NCBI GenBank assembly: GCA_013330055.1 | Contig: DUJB01000041.1 | Location: forward strand, 2,473-8,679 | DNA length: 6,207 nt | Source: Nitrosopumilaceae archaeon | Lineage (GTDB): Archaea; Thermoproteota; Nitrososphaeria; Nitrososphaerales; Nitrosopumilaceae | Reading direction: 5' to 3' | The notes under the pieces: generated by a model | The model's input: the letters and a program-made list of their open reading frames with translations, nothing else | Told to the model about the DNA's origin: nothing | Databases searched by the model: none | In this document: in pieces, positions 1-5,203 of the stretch | Numbering within the stretch: position 1 is the stretch's first letter | How the letters are laid out: each line of letters begins with the position of its first letter | Translations under genes and position numbers: made by a program

Positions 1-408
1 GGTGCTGACGGTAACGATGTTCTTTTGATGCATGCAGTGTCAAGAATAATGTTAAACAATTTCATAAACAATATCCAGATATCGTGGGTAAAAGAAGGAG
101 GAAACATGTCTCAACTTTTGCTTACGTGGGGTGCTAACGATTTTGGTGGTACGCTGATTAATGAAAGTATATCTACCGCGGCGGGAGCAAAACATGGTCA
201 ATTACTAAAACCAAAACAAATTAGAAATTTCATAAGGCAAATAGGAAGAGTTCCTGCTCAAAGAAATACGCTATACAAGATAATCCAGACGTATGAATCA
301 GAAAAAGAAGACGTTTTAGATATGATAGACGACACAGCACAATTTGGGTCTTACCAAGAATTGATAAAACTGGATAAATATAGATTCAAAAGCAATAGGC
401 GAAGATAG
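1..408 (+). CDS. cofH: CofH, FO synthase subunit 2 (C-terminal part, 5' end outside window)
   Basis: The frame is open from base 1 to the TAG at 406-408 and gives 135 residues of a longer protein. The visible part matches the C-terminal half of CofH, the radical SAM subunit that, with CofG, joins 5-amino-6-(D-ribitylamino)uracil to a tyrosine-derived fragment to form FO, the deazaflavin ring of coenzyme F420. Recognisable blocks are the helix with AVSRIMLNN, then NIQISWVKEG, the conserved WGANDFGGTL (about residues 44-53 of the visible part), ESISTAAGA and IGRVPAQRNTLY. The radical SAM CxxxCxxC motif should lie upstream and is not visible. The ATG at 25 is internal, because the conserved sequence already runs through it. 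The related MqnC/MqnE enzymes share this fold, but the archaeal setting favours CofH. The gene is followed at zero distance by the PmbA/TldE-like gene in the same frame, so the two are probably co-transcribed. Confidence 0.85.
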   Translation, partial: GADGNDVLLMHAVSRIMLNNFINNIQISWVKEGGNMSQLLLTWGANDFGGTLINESISTAAGAKHGQLLKPKQIRNFIRQIGRVPAQRNTLYKIIQTYESEKEDVLDMIDDTAQFGSYQELIKLDKYRFKSNRRR

Positions 409-1767
409 TTGTCTGCGTGTGATGCAGCGCTTTCAAAAGCCAAAGCTTTACACATAGATGAATACGAGGCATTTTTTGCGGAAAGAAAGATAATAACAGT
501 AAGGATAACTGATTCAGAGATAGCAGAGGTAAAACAAAACCAAGAAAAATCACTTGCTGTAAGAATAATACATCAAAAAAGAATTGGTTCTGCTACAACA
601 TCAAATCTGGACAAGAACGACGTAGTTGAATCTGCCTTAAAATCAACTTCACTTGTAAAACCCAAGAATTACTGGAGATCATTACCACAAAGTGCCAAAT
701 TCCCATCACTACAAAATGTGTTTGACCAAAAGATCGAGAGCATTTCAGGAGAACGAGCTGCGGACATTGCTTACATCATGATTAATGCTGCAACAAAAGA
801 CAAGAGAGTTACAGCTGTATCTGGTTCTTTGAATATTGTTTTTGAAAAAATAGAAATTGCAAACAGCAATGGTTTGAATTGTACTGATAAGGCAACCTAT
901 TTAGCTGGTACCATAAATGCAGAATCTAATGTTGGAAATTCAACAGTAAGCGGTATTGGAGACATGTCATCGAGAACGACAAATGGATTTGATGCAGAAT
1001 CAGTAGGTGAAGAAGCTTCAGACATGTGTGTAAATTCTATAAATCCACAAAAATGTGAATCAGAAACATATAGTATAATTTTTGAGCCATATGCTATAGG
1101 AGAAATGCTTGCCTATGTTTTTGCATCAAACTTTAATCTTAAAATATATTCAGAAAAAAGAAGTTGTTTTGTAGATAAGATTGGGGGAAAAATAGCTCCT
1201 GAAAGTTTTAGTCTGATTGATGATCCACATCATCCCGAAGGACTTGGCAGTAAACCATTTGACGATGAGGGCATTCTAACCATTCCAAGACCTCTAATAG
1301 ATAGAGGAATTTTTTCAGGTACTTTTTCTGATTCGTTTTATGCCTTCAAAGAAAACAAGGAATCCACAGGAAATGCAAGCAGAGCTGGTTCTCCAGTAGG
1401 CAGATCTGCTCAACCAATTCCTTTTCCATCTCCTCATAACCTGATGATAAGTGGAAAAGGAGTGTCAAAGGATGAGATTATCAAAAATACAAAAAAAGGA
1501 TTGCTTGTTGGAAGGCTATGGTATACTTATGCTGTAAATCCTGAACGTGGTGATTTTTCTTGTACGGCAAGAAGCGGAATCAAGATAATAGAAAATGGCA
1601 GAATTAAAAGTCCTGGCAAACCTGTTCGAATAGTTCACAACCTTCCAGTGTTACTTCAAAACATTTCATCAATAGGAAATGACACTAGGAATGTTTTGAA
1701 TTGGCATTCACTTCCTACGATCACACCCTCGGTACAAGTAGAAGGAATCAAGGCAGTTTCAATTTAA
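409..1767 (+). CDS. PmbA/TldE-family protein, non-catalytic subunit of the TldD/TldE metallopeptidase
   Basis: The product is 452 residues, close to the usual length of about 440-450 for this family. Family landmarks are the N-terminal domain with YEAFFAERK and the SLAVRIIHQKRIGSATTS segment (residues 48-65), the GLGSKPFDDEG block (278-288), GLLVGRLWYTYAVNPERGDFS (364-384), ARSGIKIIENGRI (387-399) and IGNDTRN near residue 422. In bacteria TldD and TldE form a heterodimeric zinc protease that cleaves unfolded peptides, such as the microcin B17 leader and CcdA antitoxin. Only TldD carries the HExxxH zinc motif. I find no HExxxH here, including the equivalent region around residues 226-232 (EPYAIGE), so this is the TldE type. 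A TldD partner is not in the window. The start must be the TTG at 409: it directly follows the cofH stop in the same frame, and the next in-frame ATG is more than 100 codons downstream. No clear Shine-Dalgarno sequence is seen, so translation may depend on termination and reinitiation from cofH. Confidence 0.88.
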   Translation: MSACDAALSKAKALHIDEYEAFFAERKIITVRITDSEIAEVKQNQEKSLAVRIIHQKRIGSATTSNLDKNDVVESALKSTSLVKPKNYWRSLPQSAKFPSLQNVFDQKIESISGERAADIAYIMINAATKDKRVTAVSGSLNIVFEKIEIANSNGLNCTDKATYLAGTINAESNVGNSTVSGIGDMSSRTTNGFDAESVGEEASDMCVNSINPQKCESETYSIIFEPYAIGEMLAYVFASNFNLKIYSEKRSCFVDKIGGKIAPESFSLIDDPHHPEGLGSKPFDDEGILTIPRPLIDRGIFSGTFSDSFYAFKENKESTGNASRAGSPVGRSAQPIPFPSPHNLMISGKGVSKDEIIKNTKKGLLVGRLWYTYAVNPERGDFSCTARSGIKIIENGRIKSPGKPVRIVHNLPVLLQNISSIGNDTRNVLNWHSLPTITPSVQVEGIKAVSI

Positions 1768-2771
1768 AGACTTGGCAGTATGGCCTGCAGTCCTATACCA
1801 ACAACGTATAAGATCAAAAGCATTACACCCGTCTTCAATCCTAATTTGTTTTTCAGTATTGGAATAATTGCAACAAGTGTAATTACAGTGACCAATATCA
1901 TTTGATATTCTAATAAGGTGTTATTTTGAATCTTTTCGGTAAACCCACGAAATGATATAGCTGCAAAAACTGCAACTGCAAGAAGTAATGTATTGTTTAA
2001 AATTTTTGAACCAAGAACGTTTGCTACTGCAATTGATGCGCCATATGCTCCTTTTCTAGCCAAGATCATCATAGATATTTTTTCAGGCATTTCTCCGGCT
2101 ATTGGTGCAATGATAATAGCCAGTACAACGACTGATATTCCACTTTCTATTGACATATCTTTTAAAGAATGAATAAATGGTTCTGCACCTATGAATATTC
2201 CCGCAGTGCCTGCAGCGAAAATTAAAAGTGCTTTGATAAAGTGTTTTTTTGATTGTTTTGCCTTGTGGTGTTCTCCATGTGCTTCATTTTCAAGTCTTTC
2301 TGCCTTTTCGTGTTTTATCTCACGAAATGCAAGATAAAGATATACTGCAAACATGGCCGAAAATATAATTCCATCAACAATTTCATAACCATCAATAAAC
2401 ATGACAGCTCCAGCAATTGCTGTTATTATCAGCAATACAGTGTCAAGCTTGAACTGTTTTACATCAATATACTTCATTGGTGCTTTTGAAAGTTTAGTTG
2501 TTGCAATGATCAGCATTATTGCAAGACCTAATGTCATCATCAAAAGGTTACTTCCAAGTGCTGCACTAATTGCAGTATCATAGGATCCCTCTTTGGCTGC
2601 GTATGCTACAATTGCAATCTCTGGCAATGTAGTAGCAACACTCAGTAGTGTTCGACCTACAAATCTAGCACCCCATCTTTCCGCAAGATGTTCAGCACCG
2701 TATGACAAGAGCCAACTAGCAAAAACAAGTTCAGCCAACCAAGCTAGCATAAATGGTAAACTTTCTGCCAA
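1764..2771 (-). CDS. Na+/Ca2+ exchanger family (CaCA) membrane protein
   Basis: The 335-residue product is strongly hydrophobic, with about ten predicted membrane segments in two inverted halves, as in CaCA-superfamily cation exchangers. The two signature alpha repeats are visible: alpha-1 has ATTLPE at residues 46-51 followed by ALGSN at 71-75, and alpha-2 has AGEMPE at 225-230 followed by NVLGSK at 251-256. The acidic residue of each repeat (E51, E230) is kept. Several other positions that bind ions in the well-studied archaeal Na+/Ca2+ exchangers are changed, so the transported ion is uncertain (Na+/Ca2+, H+/Ca2+ or another metal). The two halves are joined by a charged loop at about 150-178 rich in His, Lys and Glu (H154, H165, H168, H169, H177). 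The first possible start is a TTG at 2771, just after an in-frame TAG. A TATA-like box centred 27 bp upstream fits a leaderless TTG start, and an ATG at residue 8 (2750) is the alternative. The 3' end overlaps the neighbouring convergent gene by 4 bp. Confidence 0.85.
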   Translation of the reverse strand: MAESLPFMLAWLAELVFASWLLSYGAEHLAERWGARFVGRTLLSVATTLPEIAIVAYAAKEGSYDTAISAALGSNLLMMTLGLAIMLIIATTKLSKAPMKYIDVKQFKLDTVLLIITAIAGAVMFIDGYEIVDGIIFSAMFAVYLYLAFREIKHEKAERLENEAHGEHHKAKQSKKHFIKALLIFAAGTAGIFIGAEPFIHSLKDMSIESGISVVVLAIIIAPIAGEMPEKISMMILARKGAYGASIAVANVLGSKILNNTLLLAVAVFAAISFRGFTEKIQNNTLLEYQMILVTVITLVAIIPILKNKLGLKTGVMLLILYVVGIGLQAILPSL

Positions 2772-2794
2772 TTGCTATTCTACTTTAGAAGCAC

Positions 2795-2801
2795 ATTATA
2801 A
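2795..2801 (-). promoter_or_regulatory. TATA-like box of the exchanger gene
   Basis: Read on the minus strand this is TTATAAT. Its centre is 27 bp upstream of the TTG at 2771, the spacing expected between an archaeal TATA box and a transcription start, which would make the mRNA leaderless. It lies in the 50-bp gap after the RAM-protein gene, so the exchanger probably has its own promoter and does not rely only on read-through. Confidence 0.5.
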
Positions 2802-2821
2802 GCCAATATTATTTGTGTTCG

Positions 2822-3079
2822 TTAATCTTTTACAATTATCATAGTTAAGGTAGATTTGACACCATCTAATTTTCTGATTTTTGTGGTGATTGTTTCACGT
2901 AAGGTTTCCATAGAGTCTGCTTCAATTTCCATCAATACGTCATATACACCGTACACACCGTATACCTCTTTGACATGTGGGATCTGCCTTAATTCCTTGA
3001 CAAGTTTATTTTCCTTACCAAGTTCTGCATTCATCAAAACAAACGCACTATGCATATCATGCATTTCTGTGACTAGCAT
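2822..3079 (-). CDS. Stand-alone Lrp/AsnC ligand-binding (RAM) domain protein
   Basis: The 85-residue product is a single RAM domain, the beta-alpha-beta-beta-alpha-beta effector module of Lrp/AsnC regulators, without any helix-turn-helix. Landmarks are SAFVLMNAELG (11-21), the helix up to RQIPHVKEVYGVYGVYDVL (31-49) with the conserved G-x-Y-D turn, the second helix around METLRETIT (57-65), and the closing strand LDGVKSTLTMIIVKD (71-85). Such proteins form oligomers that bind small molecules, often amino acids, between subunits. Some act as partners of DNA-binding Lrp proteins, and others have unknown roles. The start is uncertain: ATGs at residues 1 (3079), 6 (3064) and 9 (3055) are possible, and the family usually begins only two or three residues before the A-[FY]-V strand, which favours 3064 or 3055. 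The gene is divergent from a winged-helix gene and lies 50 bp upstream of the exchanger on the same strand, so a role in controlling either is possible but unproven. Confidence 0.85.
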   Translation of the reverse strand: MLVTEMHDMHSAFVLMNAELGKENKLVKELRQIPHVKEVYGVYGVYDVLMEIEADSMETLRETITTKIRKLDGVKSTLTMIIVKD

Positions 3080-3082
3080 AAA

Positions 3083-3099
3083 AACAAATTGTATTTGTT
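3083..3099. promoter_or_regulatory. Perfect 7-bp inverted repeat upstream of the RAM-protein gene
   Basis: The sequence is AACAAAT-TGT-ATTTGTT, with arms at 3083-3089 and 3093-3099 that are exact reverse complements around a 3-bp spacer. It sits 4 bp before the longest possible start of the RAM gene and 28 bp before the ATG at 3055, so with the shorter starts it would cover the TATA/BRE region. This placement suggests an operator where bound protein would block TBP/TFB or polymerase. The arms are AT-rich, so chance is a real alternative. Confidence 0.4.
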
Positions 3100-3142
3100 G
3101 AAAAAAAGCTCCTACTCAGCTCAAAAAAATTTCAAGTTAAAG

Positions 3143-3149
3143 TTAATAA
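3143..3149 (+). promoter_or_regulatory. TATA-like box of the winged-helix gene
   Basis: TTAATAA is centred about 31 bp upstream of the ATG at 3177. With the usual 26-27 bp offset, transcription would start around 3172-3173 with a leader of only a few bases. The inverted repeat at 3157-3174 lies between this box and the start codon. Confidence 0.45.
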
Positions 3150-3156
3150 GGTAAGG

Positions 3157-3174
3157 TACCGTACGATTACGGTA
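3157..3174. promoter_or_regulatory. Perfect 7-bp inverted repeat at the start site of the winged-helix gene (putative operator)
   Basis: The sequence is TACCGTA-CGAT-TACGGTA, with arms at 3157-3163 and 3168-3174 that are exact reverse complements around a 4-bp spacer. It fills the interval between the TATA-like box and the ATG at 3177, covering the expected transcription start. A protein bound here would block initiation. The arms contain C and G in otherwise AT-rich intergenic DNA, which makes chance less likely. GGTAA also occurs at 3150-3154 and 3171-3175, 21 bp apart, or two helical turns. Autoregulation by the adjacent winged-helix protein is the simplest reading, and it is inferred only. 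Confidence 0.55.
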
Positions 3175-3176
3175 AT

Positions 3177-3521
3177 ATGAAACCACGAATGACCTATCTT
3201 TCATTAGAGGTGGCAGAACAATTCTCAGATTTTATCATAAGTAAAGACGAACAAATACTAGATTATGTCAAGGCCAGAACCCGCGACTTTAGTACAATAT
3301 CGCTTCTAAAGTTGCTATACCAGTTAAAATACAATCCTATGACTTTTTCAGATCTTTATACAAAATCAAACATAAGAATGAAAAAGTCTTTTTTGAATTA
3401 CCTACACCTTTGTGTAAAGTATAATTTTGTAACAAAAATGGCAGTAAGATCAAATATGATGTATTCTATAACGGACAAAGGTAAAACCATGCTCGATCTT
3501 TTTGTGCAACAAAACAATTAG
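3177..3521 (+). CDS. Small archaeal winged helix-turn-helix protein, putative transcriptional regulator
   Basis: The product has 114 residues. After an N-terminal stretch of about 40 residues it shows a winged-helix pattern: helix 1 at about 41-52 (ISLLKLLYQLKY), a helix-turn-helix at about 55-80 containing FSDLYTKSNIRMKKSFLNYL, then a two-stranded wing at about 84-98 that ends in the characteristic YSITDKGKTMLDLF (96-109). The Y-x-(I/L)-T-x-K-G closing motif is common in archaeal one-domain wHTH regulators. The protein is Lys/Arg rich in the recognition region, as expected for DNA binding. The ATG at 3177 is preferred because a TATA-like box lies at a suitable distance; an ATG at residue 5 is also possible. 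The promoter contains a perfect inverted repeat (3157-3174) well placed for autorepression. Target genes are unknown; the divergent RAM-protein gene is the nearest candidate. No effector-binding domain is apparent. Confidence 0.75.
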   Translation: MKPRMTYLSLEVAEQFSDFIISKDEQILDYVKARTRDFSTISLLKLLYQLKYNPMTFSDLYTKSNIRMKKSFLNYLHLCVKYNFVTKMAVRSNMMYSITDKGKTMLDLFVQQNN

Positions 3522-3572
3522 AACTAGATGAGTGCAAGTAAAAACAATACATAGTCTCATTATCCAAATAAA

Positions 3573-3941
3573 TTATGATGATTTGATAAATTTTGATTGC
3601 GCTTTAAGATACTCTGCCACTTTACCAAATATATCATTCACGCTAATATCAATGAAATTAATGGTTCCATCATCTTTAACGATCTGTTTTTCGAATTTTT
3701 CTTTGATTGCAAAGATTACGGATGACCAATGAAGCACACCATTCAATTTTTCGTGTATAGTGACATCAGTGTCTGGAAAATGAAATGGTTGAAAGACAAT
3801 CCCATTAGCCCAGTTCATAGTAGGGATGCCTCCACCCGCAGATCTGCTACCAAAAGCAATTTGTTTTAGCCAGTCATCGAATCGATATTCGATCACTTCA
3901 TGTATGACAAGCTTTTTCCATGGTTCTATTGTTATTTCCAA
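3573..3941 (-). CDS. Conserved-looking hypothetical protein, function not recognised
   Basis: I do not recognise this 122-residue protein. It appears soluble, with no signal peptide or membrane segment and no cysteine. It has a Gly/Ser-rich turn, GSRSAGGGIP (31-40), a block rich in aromatics and His (MNWANGIVFQPFHFPDTDV, 42-60), histidines at 14, 54, 63 and 71, and a predicted C-terminal helix (about 101-118, with KVAEYLKAQSKF). The mixture of amphipathic strands and helices with normal composition supports a real gene, as does the lack of any competing frame. The start is a TTG at 3941, because the in-frame codon 12 bp upstream is TAG and the first internal ATG is at residue 42. A TATA-like CTTTACA is centred 27 bp upstream of the TTG, so the mRNA is probably leaderless. 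The gene is convergent with the winged-helix gene (51-bp gap) and divergent from purM. Confidence 0.65.
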   Translation of the reverse strand: MEITIEPWKKLVIHEVIEYRFDDWLKQIAFGSRSAGGGIPTMNWANGIVFQPFHFPDTDVTIHEKLNGVLHWSSVIFAIKEKFEKQIVKDDGTINFIDISVNDIFGKVAEYLKAQSKFIKSS

Positions 3942-3964
3942 ATTTAATTTCTACCCATGACTTT

Positions 3965-3971
3965 TGTAAAG
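3965..3971 (-). promoter_or_regulatory. TATA-like box of the 122-codon gene
   Basis: Read on the minus strand this is CTTTACA, centred at 3968, exactly 27 bp upstream of the TTG at 3941. The match to a TATA consensus is moderate; the spacing is what supports it. It implies a leaderless transcript beginning at or next to the TTG. Confidence 0.4.
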
Positions 3972-4016
3972 ATATGTCATATTATTTCTATCTGAACATC
4001 TTCAGAATCTACTTGT

Positions 4017-4029
4017 ACATATGATATGT
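4017..4029. repeat. Short AT-rich inverted repeat in the divergent spacer upstream of purM
   Basis: ACATAT-G-ATATGT has perfect 6-bp arms around one base. It lies about 75 bp upstream of both the purM start and the 122-codon gene start, near the middle of their 161-bp shared spacer. It is followed by an A/T-only run with further TACAT motifs (4038-4066). It could be a regulatory site, but a 12-bp match in such AT-rich DNA may be chance. Confidence 0.25.
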
Positions 4030-4072
4030 TATATATTATACATCATATTTAATCTTTAGTACATACAAATTC

Positions 4073-4080
4073 TTTTATTT
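4073..4080 (+). promoter_or_regulatory. TATA-like box of purM
   Basis: TTTTATTT is centred 26-27 bp upstream of the TTG at 4103, which matches the archaeal TATA-to-start spacing and supports a leaderless purM mRNA beginning at the TTG. Confidence 0.45.
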
Positions 4081-4102
4081 CAAAACAATCGGATATGAGA
4101 CG

Positions 4103-5125
4103 TTGGGAGTCACTTACAAAGATAGTGGAATTGACATAAAAAAAATAAAACAAAGTCAAGCTACAATTGGAAGACTGATCACATCCACCCACAAGATCCA
4201 AAAAAAAGCAAAAATCGCATCAGGTTTTGGTCATTATGCAGGAATTGTTGAAATTTCAGGTGGAAGACTGATAGCTACGCATACTGATGGAGTAGGTACA
4301 AAAGTAATCATATCTCAGATGATGAAAAGATTCGATACTATAGGTATTGATTGTGTTGCCATGAATGTAAATGACATAATTTGTACTGGTGCTACTCCCA
4401 TATCGTTTGTTGATTACATAGCTGCAAATCAAAACAATCAGGAAATTTTTAAAAAAATTGTGCAAGGATTGGTAAACGGAGCAAAAAAAGCTGAAGTTCC
4501 AATAGTTGGCGGTGAAACTGCAATAATGCCAGATGTCATCACAGGAAAAGAGTTTTCATTTGATCTTGCAGGAACGGTCGTAGGAATTCTTTCAAAAAAC
4601 CAAATGATTCTTGGCGATATGATAGTACCAGGAGATATCATTATTGGGGTAAAAAGTAGCGGATTGCATTCTAACGGATATTCTCTTGCAAGAAAGGTCC
4701 TGCTCTCAAAGTATTCATTAAAAGATAAGATCCGAGGAATAGGAACCATCGGTGACGCCCTTTTAACACCAACTGAGATTTACGTAAAACCAGTGCTAGA
4801 AGCCCTTGAGGAATGTGACATACACGGTCTTGCTCATATCACTGGCGGTGCTTTTACAAAGCTTTTACGTCTTAAAAAAACTGGGTATTTACTTGACAAC
4901 ATGCCAGAACCGCCAGAAATATTTCAGATGATTGAAAACGAGAATGTAGAAAAATCAGAAATGTACAAGACTTTCAACATGGGAATAGGGTTTTGCCTCG
5001 TAGCTCCTGAAGAGGAGGGGGAACAGATAGACAAAATATTCAAAAAACATGGTCTAAAAAGTAGGCAAATTGGTTCGATAGTAGAAAAAAGAGGAGTCTT
5101 TATTGATTCTTTAAAAATCTCATAG
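4103..5125 (+). CDS. purM: Phosphoribosylformylglycinamidine cyclo-ligase (AIR synthase)
   Basis: PurM catalyses the ATP-dependent ring closure of FGAM to aminoimidazole ribonucleotide (AIR), the fifth step of purine synthesis, in the cytoplasm. The 340-residue length is normal for the family. The motifs come in the expected order: TYKDSGIDI (4-12), FGHYAG (42-47), the ATP-binding HTDGVGTK (60-67), MNVNDI (87-92), VGGETA (135-140), GLHSNGYSL (187-195), LLTPTEIY (220-227), HGLAHITGGA (241-250) and FNMGIGF (291-297). All are intact, so the enzyme should be active. The start is the TTG at 4103: no ATG or GTG occurs in this frame between it and the upstream stop at 4022, and the sequence then matches the family N-terminus directly. 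The ATG at 4095 is in another frame. The elp3 gene follows 78 bp downstream with its own TATA-like box. No other pur genes are present, so this copy is not part of a pur cluster within the window. Confidence 0.96.
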   Translation: MGVTYKDSGIDIKKIKQSQATIGRLITSTHKIQKKAKIASGFGHYAGIVEISGGRLIATHTDGVGTKVIISQMMKRFDTIGIDCVAMNVNDIICTGATPISFVDYIAANQNNQEIFKKIVQGLVNGAKKAEVPIVGGETAIMPDVITGKEFSFDLAGTVVGILSKNQMILGDMIVPGDIIIGVKSSGLHSNGYSLARKVLLSKYSLKDKIRGIGTIGDALLTPTEIYVKPVLEALEECDIHGLAHITGGAFTKLLRLKKTGYLLDNMPEPPEIFQMIENENVEKSEMYKTFNMGIGFCLVAPEEEGEQIDKIFKKHGLKSRQIGSIVEKRGVFIDSLKIS

Positions 5126-5173
5126 AAAAATGCGAATTGAAAAATAGTTGAAATTTGCTTGTCGTTTAAAGGA

Positions 5174-5180
5174 TTTAATA
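5174..5180 (+). promoter_or_regulatory. TATA-like box of elp3
   Basis: TTTAATA is centred at 5177, exactly 27 bp upstream of the ATG at 5204. This supports both the choice of start and a leaderless elp3 transcript separate from purM. Confidence 0.5.
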
Positions 5181-5203
5181 CCCAATTTTGATCCTAAAAA
5201 ATA

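Noticed and set aside
406..408. TAG between cofH and the tldE-like gene as a pyrrolysine codon
   Set aside because: Both proteins have family-typical ends and starts at this point, and pyrrolysine use is not known in this archaeal group. An ordinary stop is the better reading.
2253..2844. Plus-strand open frames of 60-83 codons (2253-2489, 2401-2583, 2593-2844)
   Set aside because: They are antisense to the exchanger gene, with low-complexity Cys/Phe/Ser-rich products and no family resemblance.
2942..2964. Tandem 9-bp repeat (ACACCGTA-type unit) inside the RAM-protein gene
   Set aside because: It encodes EVYGVYGVYD, which has the normal length for this turn of the RAM family, so it is not an insertion or an unstable repeat of interest.
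2856..3101. 81-codon plus-strand open frame opposite the RAM-protein gene
   Set aside because: It mirrors the RAM gene, and its Tyr-Thr-Pro repeat is only the complement of the YGVYGVYD codons.
3522..3572. Possible bidirectional terminator between the winged-helix gene and the 122-codon gene
   Set aside because: I see no stable hairpin and no convincing T-run on either strand in these 51 bases.
4438..4749. 103-codon open frame on the minus strand inside purM
   Set aside because: It lies wholly antisense to a clear PurM with all motifs intact, has no recognisable domain, and no promoter is evident. It is a by-product of purM codon use.
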